Assembly (NCBI GenBank): GCA_020746105.1
Contig: CM036617.1
Coordinates: 146,587,578-146,651,577, forward strand
DNA length: 64,000 nucleotides
Origin: Trogon surrucura
Taxonomy: Eukaryota; Chordata; Aves; Trogoniformes; Trogonidae
Direction of reading: 5' to 3'
Shown: positions 1 through 12,947 of the stretch, in pieces
Position numbering within the stretch: position 1 is the first letter of the stretch
Layout of the letters: each line of letters starts with the position of its first letter
Program-made: the position numbers and the translations under genes
The notes under the pieces: model-generated
Database searches by the model: none
Told to the model about the DNA's origin: nothing
The model's input: only the letters and a program-made list of their open reading frames with translations

Positions 1-1481
1 AAATATTGTGATAGGAAACTATAGCTTTGTTTAACTAACATCACTTGAAAGAAAAGGCAATCTGTTTAAAACAGCCACATTTAATCCTCTGCTCTGTGAG
101 GAATTCCTCACAGTACGGACAGCAAAGAACCAGTTCTTTCCCTGTCAGCACTAGTGAGGTGGGTCTGGAAAAAGCAACGCGGTACAGGATTTACTGGGAC
201 ACCATACAAATCTAGGTAATTGAACCAGTTGCATCGAGTTGAATTAGCAAGCTGACACAGAGTTTTCCTTTATGATGTTTTATAAGCAAATATACAAGAA
301 ATAATATGTAATTTCTTTAAATCAGCAGCTGCCTCTTAAATAATATCTGTGGTGTTCCAAGCTTTCTTTGTGTCTATGGATGTTCCTGTACTTACTCTGT
401 GGTAGCTATTTTCGTGTTAAGGGGCAGGAAATAATTGAAATGAGGATTGAAAGAAATCCATGACTCATGTCCTCATGATTCTTCCATCCTAGCTTTCTCT
501 TCTGCTTGTTCAGCAGCTTCTGACATCTGGGAAGGGCAGCCTACTTCTACTGGGTTGGCTATGATCATATCTTCAGGCAGAATGTGGGGGGAAACCCACT
601 TGTCCAGACATTGGGGAAAGAAAGCACAGAGAGAAAACATAAACTGTGATCCCTGCAAAAAGAAGTTTCGGATTGTTGGGATCTTCTTTTCCTTGCCATT
701 CCTGCCAGAAACATCCTAAGTACTCTTTCTTTTTCTGGTCTGAGGTCAAATCATTCCCTCACCTTTCTTCCAGTCTCCTCACCAGATCTAGTGGTTCTTG
801 GTGGATCGGATTTGTTCCACAATAAAGAACTGTGCAAATCTACAACAACTTGAAAATGAAGCAGCAATTCCTACCAAGGAAAGGATTGGTTTCTGAGTTC
901 CCCCCAAAAAAGACAGAAAGTGTTATCTTCCTGACTTTGCCCACCCCGAGCCCATTCTTAGAATAACCTCATGGATGAGTTTGGCAGTACTAAGCTGAAT
1001 AAACTCCATAGAAAGTCAAATCTAGTTATTCATCTGTACCTAGAGCAAACTTGGGAATTTTTCTCAAAGGACCTTGGTAGGAAGATTTAGACCAACTGAG
1101 AGCCTTCATGTACAGCTACAATCTGAGGGGCACAGCTGAGACCCTCGAAATCCCTGTTTAATACCGGTATATACACCAATATGTTTCCCCCAACACCTGG
1201 AGTCCTGCACATAGATGGCAGAGGCTTAAGGCCCTCATTTTCTACTGGTTTATTTAGGTTTGCTGCTTGATCAGCAAATCTCTCTGGCAGGCACCTCGAT
1301 CTCCCTACCACTGCCGTCGAGGTGCTGAATCCCCTTGGGATCAGAGCACTCACAAGTTGGAGGGATTAATGCCAAAACTAAATCTCATTTGTGAGGTGAG
1401 GCCAGGTATCCTTGGCTTACTCACCTGGGCTGTTTCTTCCCTCGTCTTTATAACACAGTAGCCCCTTGACTATCACTACAC
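1..1481. other. unique noncoding stretch
   Basis: No recognisable gene or transposon was seen. Short open frames exist on both strands, the longest about 90 codons, but they overlap one another, start at non-ATG codons in several cases and have no recognisable domain. The only structural feature noted is a short perfect inverted repeat at 1291-1325, listed separately. Confidence 0.5.
1291..1325. repeat. short perfect inverted repeat (hairpin)
   Basis: The 9-base arm GCACCTCGA at 1291-1299 is matched by its exact reverse complement TCGAGGTGC at 1317-1325, with a 17-base spacer. The arms contain a CpG and an E-box-like CACCTC core. A 9-base stem is short and could be chance in a 64 kb window, so no function is assigned. 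Confidence 0.4.
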
Positions 1482-1707
1482 AAGTAAAATGTTTTCAGTG
1501 TAAGAGCTCTTTCAGGATGCATTAAAAAATGAAGTTCTGCCTTCCACAAGACTGAACTTTACTCTGCATCGAAAATAGCTTTTGTTGGCCATGCAAATAA
1601 AATGTTTCCAGCGTAACAGCTTTTTCAGAATGTATAAACAAGATGGAACCCTGCCTTCTAGATGGCTGAGTTTTATTCTCCACTTAAAACGGCTATCATT
1701 GACTACA
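1482..1707 (+). repeat. imperfect tandem duplication, 113-base unit x2
   Basis: Two adjacent copies of a roughly 113-base unit lie at about 1482-1594 and 1595-1707. They share an ordered set of landmarks: an AAATGTTTTCAG-type start, a TAACAGCTTTTTCAGAATG-type segment, a CTGCCTTC segment and a final AAAACGGCTAT-like segment. Several substitutions and small gaps separate them, so the duplication is old. The copies do not preserve one open frame: unit 1 has stops where unit 2 is open. This argues against a duplicated exon. It is not a transposon I recognise. Confidence 0.6.
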
Positions 1708-2434
1708 TCATCTGCAGCTATATTGAGGAAGGAACTGCTCTCCATTTCACCCTATATATCATCTTACAGTGACATTTTCTTAGCTTGGAATTGCTTGGTG
1801 ATTTGCCAGCAGACAAATCAGTGCAGGAAAGGGATAAATTGATCACATTCATCCAGCTCTGGAGGTAAAACCCAGATCTCAGCCAGAGTCCTGCTCACAT
1901 TAAAACCTGCCTGTCCACCTGGTAAAAATGTGTCTGAGAAGCAAAGGATATGAGAGTGGGGTGGAGACAAAAAAAATAATTCATATTGCTATAGCTAATC
2001 TCCTTCCTTAAATTATAGATCCAGCAGAAGATATTATTTATGAGTTTTGAGCAGTAGTTCATGGCACTGGGCCAATTTTCTTCTTTTCTACATATCTGTC
2101 TTCAGAAACTTCAAAGAAATGGCACTGAGTTTACTAACTAAATGTCTCTCTGTACAATCGGACAGTAGACATAGAGCCAGATAGAAATAATAGCTGTCTG
2201 GGTCATTTTACTGAAAATGAAAGCTAGTTCAACCATTCTGAGAATGAAAGAAAGGTATCAGGTTTAAAAACTGTAAGTAGTGTTACCATTCACAAGTAAT
2301 AGTTTTTCAGTCAGACTTAGGTCACCAAAATTCACGTAAGAAAAAGGGCAGTGATCTGAACGAGAATCTGTGCCTTGAATTTTAGCTGCACCTGACAGAC
2401 TTTCTGACACTTTTGTGCTGATTTAAATGACTAC
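1708..2434. other. unique noncoding stretch
   Basis: AT-rich sequence without a recognisable gene, repeat or strong regulatory cluster. Nothing further could be supported here. Confidence 0.45.
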
Positions 2435-2740
2435 ATTTAGTAATTAATGCTTCCAAGGGACTTTGCAAATGCAAATGCAATTTGTTATTACTAGTCCTCT
2501 GCACAGTAGGTAAAATGCATTGTGTCCAACTGGCATGCAATTATACTGAGGAACAGTGAAGTTCAGTGACTTGCATGCTGGCATCTGGTGATTCAACAGC
2601 AGAGTTATTGCTAGAAGGCAGCAATTCCCAGGCTTCGCCATTGTTGGTAAAATTTGCTACTATTAGTAGATCTCTAATCACTTTAGACAGTTTCATCATC
2701 TCCTGTGTCCAAGTGTGGAAACTGAGGCACTGTGGAGGGA
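2435..2740 (-). mobile_element. ancient MIR/L3-like interspersed repeat remnant(s)
   Basis: Two pieces resemble the antisense ends of old amniote SINE/LINE families. At about 2450-2610 the text runs from a CTTTGCAAATGC-type segment to AGTTCAGTGACTTGCATG, the segment that in MIR/L3 elements lies after GAGGCACAGAG. At about 2712-2735 there is GTGGAAACTGAGGCAC, the most conserved word of that family. Divergence is high and the boundaries are approximate. The two pieces may be one broken insertion or two. Confidence 0.4.
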
Positions 2741-4164
2741 AAAGACAAGACAAGACTAAAAATGCTGCAGTCCAGCAATAGAGCCAGGCCAGGAGCTGAG
2801 TGTGGGCTTCTCAAATCTCAGCTCAGTACTTTGTCAGCATCTCTTTTTGAAACTCCTTTAGCTGACAGATTATTAAGCTTTTCTGGGAAAGTTCAGTGTA
2901 TGAAATTTGTGAGGTCTCAGCAAAGCTTTAAATCTCATGTTTTCACAGTAGTCAGAAGTGCAGTGATTTCGCAGTGGTTAAAACCTTTATTTGCAAAACG
3001 GCCAATTGGAAATAATGGTTCTGGTTCTTTGGCTTGCTGCTGCACTTGTTAGCTGTAACCTCTGTGGTGCCAGGGGAGTTTCGCTGGTGTACACTCACCA
3101 TGGCACAGCCCAGCATCAGGCCCTGGCACATTCGGTAAAACAAACTGATATTAACTACCAAATCGACACAGCTTCACTTAAACAAATTAAGCAAGGGATC
3201 TATTTGAACTGGGAATTAAAAGAAGCTATTAAAACATTCCCTCTGGTATTTTTATTTTGTTTACTCATGAGACCTGGCTCATGCCCCTCCAACTCGTATC
3301 GAGTCCATATTTGGAGAACTCTGCACTCGTTAGCATACTTATGCTCAGGCAAATTTTAGAGATTTTTTTTTTTGTATACACAGTGTGTTTTTCTTACTAT
3401 TTTTCTTTTTTCTTAAACAATTTAAATCAGAAGGTTGCCCCTTTCGTTTCGCTTTCAAAACATGACCAAAAAGGGATCTGACTGCTTTCTTCAATTACTT
3501 GAAGCTAATGTTTCTCTCATACTTGTTATTACTCCCTGGCCACCATGTCTCATCCTGTGTCTCCTCTTGGAAGAATGAATAAGCTCGCACCGCTCTCAAG
3601 CTGCAGGGAGATGGGGGAACCTGAAAAGTTTGAGTTTAGGTCAGTTCAAAGGAACAACCTTCAGCCTGGGTATTCTATTGAGATGCAGCCCCATGGGGCT
3701 GGGTGGTAGGTCTCTACGGAGGTTGCTGGGAACCTCTTTGCATTTCCAGAATTTTCTATTAAGGCTTGAGGGGCGGCTGTCCCCTGGAGACACTGCTTTC
3801 ACACAGCAATAACCCTCTCCCTATGGAAGAAAGGAAGACTAGAAATCTTGTGGGGTTTTTTTGCTCTGATGTGATGACCAGAGCTTTCATAACCTCAATA
3901 TCATGACTGTTAATGCCTCATGCACGAAGCCATTCCCACCTATTAAAGATACCACAACTGTATTCAATCTGAGTAAATTTAGGATCTAATTACATAGGAT
4001 TCCTTAAGTGGCAGGCAAACCACTTAATGTGAGTGGATGTTTGGGGCTATTGTGACTGCAGTGCCAGGGTGGCATTGCCCTGCAGATGGGTAGGGAAGTC
4101 ACAGGCCTCATCACATGGCACCTCCACAGACATTTGCCCAGCCTGCCTCCTCCCTGGTAGAGAT
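2741..4164. other. unique noncoding stretch
   Basis: Contains scattered short open frames of up to 122 codons (2991-3359, plus strand) that carry no recognised domain and overlap frames on the other strand. A T-rich patch lies at about 3360-3420. No repeat family was recognised. Confidence 0.45.
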
Positions 4165-4189
4165 AAAAAAAAAAAAAAAAAAAAAAAAA
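4165..4189 (+). repeat. poly(A) mononucleotide run, A25
   Basis: Twenty-five consecutive A residues. The preceding bases have no AATAAA signal or gene-like text, and no matching target-site duplication was found by eye. It is therefore treated as a simple repeat rather than the tail of a retrocopy. Confidence 0.9.
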
Positions 4190-7100
4190 GATGTTTTGGG
4201 AATATATCTGGCAGACATTACTTAGGAGTCATCCGACCTTTGATGTCAGCCAGCAGCCATATGTCAGTGCCCCTGTGCAGGGCAAAGGACCATTGAGGCA
4301 AATGGGAACTGCAAGTCTCCAGCAAGGAGGACAAGGTGAAGACACAGCAGCACTAGTCTAAAATCCTGCCCATCACCAGTACCTGAGGCCCTGAAGGAGG
4401 GGGTTTTGCTAGGGACTTACCTTACTCTGTGGGCATCAAAATTCTACAGCCAGGTGCAACCTGGGTGAGGGACGAGGGAGAGAGACAAGCACCAGCTGAT
4501 TCCCTCTCAAGAACACTGTAAGCCTTGTTAGAGCATGGCATATGGGCACATCTTGTTGACATATCTGTTCACAGGAACTGCCCGGGGACTCAGATCCCCT
4601 CAGTAAAATCTTAACATTTACTAAGGCCTCACTTAGACACCACTAATCTCAGACACAGCCCTGGAGGCACCTCCCTTTTCACCACTGACCTTCATATCTC
4701 CAAATTCAGCTTATTCTCAGGCTCAGAGGCTCCTGAGGTTGGGCTAGACTGACCTGCTTTGCATCCATTTCATTCCCAAACTGAGATCAGAGGCACTGCC
4801 AGAAGTGTGAGAAGGCAGGTGCTCCCATCAAGTGGCCAGAGTGGCGAGCTGGGTGCAAGCACAGCCCTGGAGGCTGCTCTCTCCTTGCATGCCAGTAAAG
4901 GAGATGATGCTCTCCCCTTTCCTCTTTCCAGTCCCTGGGTCAGGAGCTAGATCACTCAGTTGTAGTGTGGGAAACTTGTTTTCATTTTTGTGCTTATTCT
5001 TGAGGGATTTGAGCCCACTTCTCCCACTTCTGAGGAGAGGCCATGCCATATTATAAGGGGCACATTTGTGGGCAGTTTAAAGCTAGTGAGGGAATAATAA
5101 AAATAAAAATAACTGGGAAACAGAGAATGCCTCTCAATAAGCGTTGTACTATACATGTATTTTTGTATATCTGTCAAAGAGAGTAAGTGTATATATGAGA
5201 ATATAGCCTAAAAGTTAGGATGTTTGTCTGGCAGAAACAATTTCTGCTGCCAGGAATAGCCCTTTACTTTATTCAATATTAAACAAATTATTATTGGAAA
5301 AACCCTTATACAGTCATTGGACTAGTCACTGCAATCCAGAAGCTCCTGTCTGATTGTCTAGAGCGCTGAAATCCATCCTCTGCTCTCTCACTGTGAGACC
5401 CAATGAATTCTCAGTTGCAGGGAATTGTATGACAGCTCCAGCAAGATGGAGCTGCTGAGGTTTTTTCTCATTCCCAAGTATCCCTCAGCCTGGTAGTCAG
5501 AGCTCACTCTCTGCCTGTAGGGGTGTGGGTACCTCAAATCTACAGGTAAGGAGCTGTAGGCAGCTGTCCTGACTTGACCCACTTAACCAGCCTAACTGCT
5601 GTCGTGGCATAACTCTTCCTCCTCCTTCAGTGTGTTAAAACGATCTCCCCTGGCCTCTTTTTGGGATGAGGGGGCCAATGTGCCTGCCTCACTCCAAGGC
5701 AGGAGTCCTGCACAGCAACCCCAAAACAACTCCTCGTGTAGCTGGTCTGTTGACACTAGGAAAAAAGAAGAAAGGTGAATGCTGTAACCAGCTATGTTCT
5801 CCTGCTGTGTTTGTGGACAGCCTGGTCTCTCGCCTCCTTTGAAAAAAACTGTCTAAATTGTCCCAGGTATTGATGAAAGCAGACATCCAGATTTTTCACT
5901 ACTGTTCAGCTTAAATTTTTTTGTCTGTGGGGGAGTGCTCAAAACTGTCAGAAGGAAATACTTTTAAAAATTATTTATATATTGAGAAAATTTAAGCTGT
6001 TAGGTACACATGCACTGTACACTTAAGCTGTTCAATTATTTGGGGCTGCACATACAAGCAAGCCACCTCATCCATATTGTTAGTGTAAGGTAGCATTACA
6101 CTTAGTCCAAGCAAAGAATGAACATATCGTATTTTCAGATGTGTTTTAATAGACTTTACAGCTAAGAGTCTTACAACCTAGACCGGATATTTAATTTGGT
6201 ATTTATATATTGTCATGACAGTAGTCTCAGATTGCCTCACAATTTTGACTACAGTTTTTACTCATGTTGGTCTTTTAGTTCTGCAGAAAGTGTTTATGAC
6301 TTCTCATAGGGCTTCTTTTAACCCAGTACATTGCAGTCAAGAAGCAAAATGTCCATAGTATTCCCATTCTACAGTCTGGGAGGCTATGATCTGTCCAATG
6401 CAATAAACAAAGTTTCTGATAGACAAGGGCAAGAATTCAGCTCTTTTGAGTTTATTTAGACTTCTCTGCATGGCTAAGGTGAGCCATTTTTTTTTTTCTC
6501 TCCTACAGCTTTTTACCTGTGATTTATAGAAAAATATGATTATTATTCTCTAATGGAGTGCTCTGAATAACTTGAAAGGTATTGTTTCTACAGTATCTAA
6601 AATAATTTAAATGATTCAGAAGAAAGTAAGTGGAAAAAGAGTATGAAGATACTGATGTAGGTCCAAAACTTGTCATCCTGGATGTTTCTGGAGTGCAGGA
6701 AAAACTGGCAACTCAAAGTTGCTTTTTTTTTCACAGCTTGGCAACTGAATGTCATTCAAGGAGAAAAGGAAGGAATTAGAGAAGGAAATAAATTCTCACT
6801 GCCGCATTCATCCTTTGTTTCCTACTTGCTGAGAGCAGGGTAGGACTGTAAGTGAAAAAATCATTATGAGAGTGGAAAAGAGTTAAAATCACAAGCAAAA
6901 CCCTTCCTTCTCTGTTCGTTCTGTCTCTGTCAAATTTTGTCCTTTTTTTTTCCTCTTAGAGCAGTGAAGAGAAAGATGTTCCAGTGCAGACCTTCAACAC
7001 AGAATCACTGGCCTGCGAGAAAGAAAAGTTTATTATGTTATCAGACTGAATTGGTTCAGGATTGAACCTGTCCCTTGCCTAGTGCCTTTGACAGGGAAAT

Positions 7101-8319
7101 TTGAAATTGCTCATGTCATGGAGATCCACCCCTTAAATAATATTTCGGATGGACAAAATTATTTTCCTTAGTTGTTCTTGCCATTACATCCACATTTCCT
7201 TTAAGGTTTTGGCCACCATTGTTGTAACTCAGTAACTCAGACAAATCCCTACATGGTTTTAAAACTGAAACCATTAGTAGGTCAAGCAAGTCTGACCAAA
7301 AAGTGACGAAAATTATTCCCTGTAGGAAGTGAAATGTGCAAAACTGGACTGATAGACAGTGGTGCAGAAAGGCTGTTTGTGCTTGGCCACCCCACCCTTA
7401 TAGCATCAAGCTGCATTGCCAAACGTTCATTGTATGTGTGGCAACTTACTGGGTTTGTGTGTATTTTACTGGGGATTCTATTGTATTGTGGGATGCTCAC
7501 AACACACAATGTAGATTATGAGGAGGTAAGGTGAGTGCTCCAAGCCATTACTTTGTTTTCCTTTCCTTCATCCTTTTACAAAACTGCTTCAAGTCAGGTT
7601 TAGAAGAGTTCTTAGGTGTAGAGACACGATAGATATCTAAGGGAAAGTAGGCTAAACACCAGTTCCCATGATTTTCTGTGGAAGTTAGGCATCTCTCTGA
7701 CTGCTTCTTTCCATATATCTGACTAAACAGTTATTTGCACTTTCAGGCATTCATGACATGTAAATTTTTCCCTAAATAACTTGGGAGCTTTAACAGCAAT
7801 GAGAATCAGATGCTTTCGAAAATACTAGGTACTGTCAGATAAAAATAGACAAGAAGGTACGTTGGTAAAGATCAAAGTATTGTTACGAAATAGTATAAAC
7901 TGAATAATTCCCCACACGCGTCCTGGCTGGTTTCACCAAAACTAGTCTCTAAATTAACACTGTAGGATTGGAAGGAGCCATACTGTGATTGTATGAGGCA
8001 AGGACCACCTTTCTTTCATATTTGTGAAGTCTCATAATACAAAAAATTTCCACACTTCATGGACCTCAGAAGCACTTTCATGTTACTACTGGTCCTGCCA
8101 TTATGGCTACAGCTACGGAGAGAATTCCCACCAATCTCTGAGCAAGAGTTTCTATATTTTTGAAGTCTACACTATGCCTTAGAGAACCCTACCAATATAT
8201 AGCATATAAAATGTAGATTTGCATGATAAGGTAGAAGAAAAAAATCAAATCCCTAACAATATCACTTACAAAGCTTTAGTAGAGCAGAAAACAGTAATTT
8301 CAAAACAAAACTTCAATTA
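4190..8319. other. unique noncoding stretch with one old repeat
   Basis: About 4 kb of ordinary non-repetitive bird sequence. The only recognisable element is a MIR/L3-like remnant at 6345-6440. Open frames are short and random-looking on both strands. No CpG-rich block or convincing exon was seen. Confidence 0.45.
6345..6440 (-). mobile_element. ancient MIR/L3-like repeat remnant
   Basis: TTCCCATTCTACAGTCTGGG matches in order the family word around CCCATTTTACAGATGGGGAAACTGAGGC. It is followed by CTGTCCAATGCA and by AAGAATTCAGCTC, which correspond to the later TTGCCCAAGGTCACA and AGGAATTGAACTC parts of the family. Word order is right but identity is low, so the family assignment is inferred. 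Confidence 0.4.
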
Positions 8320-8600
8320 AAGATAAAAATAATTCTGCAAATAATACTGTATTTGCATGGAAAATATGCAAAATATCATCATGCAATTCTTAATCAACCA
8401 GAGAGCTGTCAGACGTACAAAAATAAGTTAATTCTGCTGTTAATATTGCTGCATGTTATAAATATTAATTGAATGCCATTCAACGTTAGTTTCATTATTG
8501 TTTAGAGACTGTTTTAACTCCCCCCCACCTTTTAAATTGTCAAATAATTGGCTTTCTTCTGCTCACGTCTGTTCTCATAAAGTAGATTAATGTGGAAAAG
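8320..8600. promoter_or_regulatory. candidate noncoding enhancer-like block (POU/homeodomain motifs)
   Basis: This AT-rich but non-repetitive block has a high density of developmental transcription-factor words. ATTTGCAT and ATGCAAA (POU octamer-like) face each other at about 8350-8375. There is another ATGCAATT at about 8382, a TTAATC, ATTAATTGAAT at about 8464 and AATAATTGGC at about 8545. This texture is typical of deeply conserved vertebrate enhancers. Conservation itself cannot be seen here, and AT-rich DNA gives such words often. Confidence 0.25.
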
Positions 8601-11600
8601 AAAGAAAAGATCCTGTAAAATTACTTAAAGGACCAAATAATTATGTTTCTGAACACACTGTGAGACTGTCCTTTTTACCTAAGTTTGATAAACCATGAAG
8701 CAAAGTTTTGGACTGCTGGCCAACCTCAGTCTGGCTCTAGGCAACCTTCTGCACTGTGGAGAATATCAGCTATCCTTTGCACCTACTGTGTATCATGGAC
8801 TCTCTAACCAAAATTCATGAAATGCCTGAAGAAAGCCGACAGACTGCCTGTGGGAGAAACTGTCTGGTTTTCTCATTAGCGAGAGCTAAAGGGTCTGTAT
8901 CAGGGCCTTTCAAGTGGTAAAAAGAACTCATTAATTGCTTAATTCTGTGGTTGCTATTTATGTCATTACTTATTAATATTCTAGATTCTGACACTGGGGC
9001 AAATTCTAGTCTTAGTTAAATCAGTAAGTTAATAGTAAACTTAAAAAGTGTCTTGATTCACTATTGTTCTTTTGGATTTCTTTTAATTAAAATAAAAACC
9101 TAGCCCATTATAGGGTTTCTTCACCTTTACCACAAGTGCATGTATCTCTTTTTGTGTAAGTTCAGTATTACATTGCACAGCTGTAAAGCAAATTCATTCA
9201 CAGGTATCAATGGCTTTGTATAAAAACAGAACACTAGGTTGATATGTACAAATCCATTTTATAGACATGAAGATGAATGTATCCAGACAGTAACTTTGCC
9301 TGGTAGTGGGTACCATACTGAGTGCATGAAGAACCTAAGAAAGAAACCAGAATACCAGCCCTTGCTGTAATCACCAGCACATTTCCTTCATCACTGGACT
9401 TTGTCAGCTCCTCAGTACAGATAGTCACATAGACCACCCTCACATGGCCATGAACAACTTGGCTCTTGATTGAAGCATATGCAAACATTGTGTTTTAGGG
9501 CACATATGAAGAAGAAGAACTTCATGTGAGCCAGTCAGTGAAATGGTGCAAGAATTAGTCCCATTTTCATCCCAGGTCACAAGCAGCTAACATACTCTAG
9601 CCAAACACATGTTACTGAGCACCATACAAGAGTAACTAGATGAAAACGTGGTTAAGGGAGGTGATCTTATTGCTCCTTGTCCCCTCCAAAAGCATGAAGT
9701 GATTTTGCCTTTGCTTTATGAATCTGAGAATGGAGACTGAGGCATATTTACACATTAAAAAAAAATGTAGTGCTTTTACCTTATTTTTTTTTAATCCTGA
9801 TTCTCTCACCATTATTATAAAATATGAAAGTAGCAAAGAGACAAAGGCTAAGGATCCCCAGACTCAGTGAAATGGCTTCTCTGGAAGAGAAGGCAATCAC
9901 TTTCCGTGAACTGTTTCAAAAACGCAACTAGAGTCTCACTGCTCTGAGAGTTAATAATGTTTTTTCATTTTCAGCCCAAAATTTTTCAGGCCAGATTAGA
10001 GCAACCTTTTACTGTATCAGTTTTATCATTTACCTAATGAGCTCTTCTCCCTCCTAGTGTTTATCCTCAGATGTAGGCAGAAAGGAGTCATCACCCTCAC
10101 AGAATTATTTTACAATGCAAAAAGAATTAAGATCTTAGTCTCTGTTCATATGATGTGCTCTTCATCTCCCTCATCTTCCTGGCAGTCTTCCTTTGCTTGT
10201 ACTTCAGATCATCTCTGCAGACTTTGATGGCCAAAAGATATGTTCTGTATTGCTAATGGAGCCTTCTACGATGGCAAGGATAATGCAAGTGTCCTCTTGG
10301 AAATCCCTCCCCTGACAAATCCAGTGATCACATCCACCATCCATCACCTTGCACACGTTGTCAGTCTCAATTTCCTGGTTTTATTACAAGTTGATGCAGG
10401 ATTATGTGGTGAGACCAACTGCTTTGTTAGAAGGAGAGCAAACACCAACATAGTGTTTTACATGATTGCCAAGGTTCAGCACAGTCACAGACTCTGACAG
10501 GATTTCAAATGATCTTTTTACACTTCTAGAAGACAACACAGACCAAAATATTGTTGGAAAGGTGAGCACGAGAGAAGGAAGAAGGAGCGCAGTCGATGCC
10601 TGCGCTTTGACCTGGTTAACAAATGTTACTCATGAGAGAAATTGAGAGGTATGGAAATTAGTGGTTATCTTCTCTCCTGAACTGTCAGCCCTTGTCTGGA
10701 TGACATACTGATTATTATTTTAAGCACAGAAGGGTATGGATGGCTGCTTCAGAGAGGAGAGGGCCATGCTAAGCACCAGTGTATGTTGCATGCACAGTGA
10801 TATTAGCGTGGAACTGGAGGGATGGAGGCATAGTGCCTCTACTCACTTCTGCTCTATGTCAGCAAAGATACAGCACTTCCAGAAGGATGTTTGAAACACA
10901 TAGAGGTATTTCTTACAGGTATCTATGTCTACATCTGCTTGGCCTTCACTGCGTAGTGTGCCCAGTGCCTGCAAGAATTAAAGATCTATGTGACCATCAT
11001 GTCTGTCAGTAATAACTTGAGGACTTCGTCTCCTTTTATTTGCAAATAAGTAAGAACAGGAAAACTGTGGTTAAGGCAATGAAAACAAATGCCTCAGAAG
11101 TCACACAATTCTCATTGTGAGTTCTACCAAAGCGCAATGCTACTTCATACACGTATTTGGCTATTTTTTTGGCTTCTGCTTTCTTCCTCTAACATATAAA
11201 GGGAGTGCCAGCTGGTGAATGTAACTTCAGCAGCCACCCTAGCCACAAGTGTTTCTGAGCACTGGCTGACCAGTACATGCCCAGCACAGAGACTTTCACC
11301 CATGAAATGTGTATCCATGCCAGGGTGTACTGGTGTGTGCTCATGTAGGTGCCAGGAAGTTACTTCTTGAGGATTCATGGAGTACTCCTGATTTGGGAGA
11401 CATGTAGGGATGAGGCTGGGGAGAGGATGTCTGAGTTAACTGCAATAAATAGTACTGAGAAATATCCGGGAAGTACAGAGCCTGGAGGGAAGTTTAGGAA
11501 AGCTGCCAGTAATGTAGCAATCCTGCAGAGCAGTGTTGATTTCAGCATGATAAAAAAAGTCCTCTCTTGACGTTCTTCCGTTTCTCAGGGCTTCTGTACT

Positions 11601-11689
11601 TACAGAAGTGAGGCATACATATAGTTTGATCCTTCTTGTTTCGCATTTAAAGATATCATATACACATGAAAGACACAAAAACCATTAGG
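8601..11689. other. unique noncoding stretch
   Basis: No transposon recognised. Around 10,130-10,540 the minus strand has two protein-like open pieces interrupted by stops, and the plus strand has an 85-codon open frame. Neither could be tied to a family, so no gene is called. The rest shows nothing I can support. Confidence 0.4.
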
Positions 11690-11717
11690 AAAAATAAATA
11701 AAAATAAATAAAAATAC
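11690..11717 (+). repeat. A-rich (AAATA)n-type microsatellite
   Basis: Short imperfect tandem run of AAATA/AATA units. Confidence 0.75.
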
Positions 11718-11824
11718 AGTAAGATGCCTATTCAAACCTTCTGTGTGAAAATTATTGTGGAACCAGATTTTCCTTAGATTTCAGGTGCTGGAGACTTCAG
11801 TTTCACTTGTGTTTACCCCCTTAC

Positions 11825-12075
11825 CATTACCACGAACCTCTCCAGATGAGCTGGTCTGAAGCCGAGCAAGCAGGACATGGCACATATCCCAGCGAGGCCT
11901 GGCAAGACTCTTGAAATGCCTCTTCCCTTTCTGAGGCAGCTGGGGTGGGAACGGCTGGCGGCCAGACTCCCAAGCCCCGAAGCCACCGTCTGCCCTTTTA
12001 AAGCATCAGGATGTGCCATGTGCCTTCGCCCGGGCACTGTTCTCAGACACAAAGTATGCCCGAGCGAGGTCCCTA
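11825..12075. other. moderately GC- and CpG-rich patch
   Basis: About eleven CpG dinucleotides occur in roughly 250 bases, against a CpG-poor background, including GGCGGCC, CCCGGGC and two AGCGAGG words. Both strands stay open here (plus 11,877-12,248; minus 11,813-12,052), as expected for GC-rich sequence, so open frames are weak evidence. It could be a conserved exon or a weak regulatory region. No splice-bounded exon is clear. Confidence 0.25.
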
Positions 12076-12908
12076 ACTGGAGTCATGAAGGACGAAAACT
12101 AAAAGAGTCCAAAAACTGTCTCAGAATGTTTTTCTTTGGGAAGATATATTGTTTATATCCATTGATTGTGGCAAGGGAAGCAGGGAGGAAAGCCATCGTG
12201 GGATCGGCATGGAGTGACATGAAGCAACAAACAAAAAAAACCTGTTGATGTACTGGGAAACTATTCTTTCAACTCCCAGTTAAGGACAATGAAATTTTAT
12301 TTTGCTTGATCTATCAGTTTTCATTTCTTCCCGTCACACACTTTTTAGCAATATTTGCAAAAACTTTGAGGCAGTATTGCTACAAATACATATTTAAGAT
12401 TTGATTACTCATTCTCATCCACTATCATGTGCCAGACATGCAGCCTACTCTAACAGACTACTGTTCTTAAAGTTGTTACAGGAAGGTTAAATAATATGTT
12501 ACTTTTATGGCACTGAATATCTTTATGATGTTTTAGCTTAAATCATAGGCTGTTTGGTGATGCCACAGATGTGCCAGGTATTAAAATCAAACTGGCAAAG
12601 TGTCATCAGTCCTTTACGCAGGCTATCGTGTCTCTGATCTCTAAAGCGCCCGCCGTTTGTTGCACTGCACCTCAGGAGCCCCTTCCTGCCCGACTGCATG
12701 GTTAAGGACACAAAGCAAAATCAAAACATGCCAAAACCGCTCCGAGAGTAAGATCGGAGTCTGAATTGAAGCCACCAAAAATCTCGATTATCCAAATCCC
12801 CGTCTTTTGCGGTTATTAACCATTCCATTTCAGGAGCAGTCTTCACTAAATTATTTCACTTTTGAAGTATTGAGAAAAGGCAGGTACTATCCCAAAGTGG
12901 TAGCTAAG

Positions 12909-12947
12909 GATATATATATTTTATATATATATGTATATGTATTATAC
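12909..12947. repeat. TA-rich microsatellite
   Basis: Run of ATATATAT interrupted by TTT and TGTA, followed by a short A run. Simple repeat. Confidence 0.8.

Noticed and set aside
4165-4189. A25 as the tail of a processed retrocopy
   Set aside because: No polyadenylation signal, gene-like sequence or target-site duplication was found upstream.
10130-10540. Possible minus-strand pseudogene fragments
   Set aside because: Two protein-like pieces (one containing KVCRDDLKYKQRK) are separated by several stops, and the plus strand is open for 85 codons over the same bases. Too weak to call.
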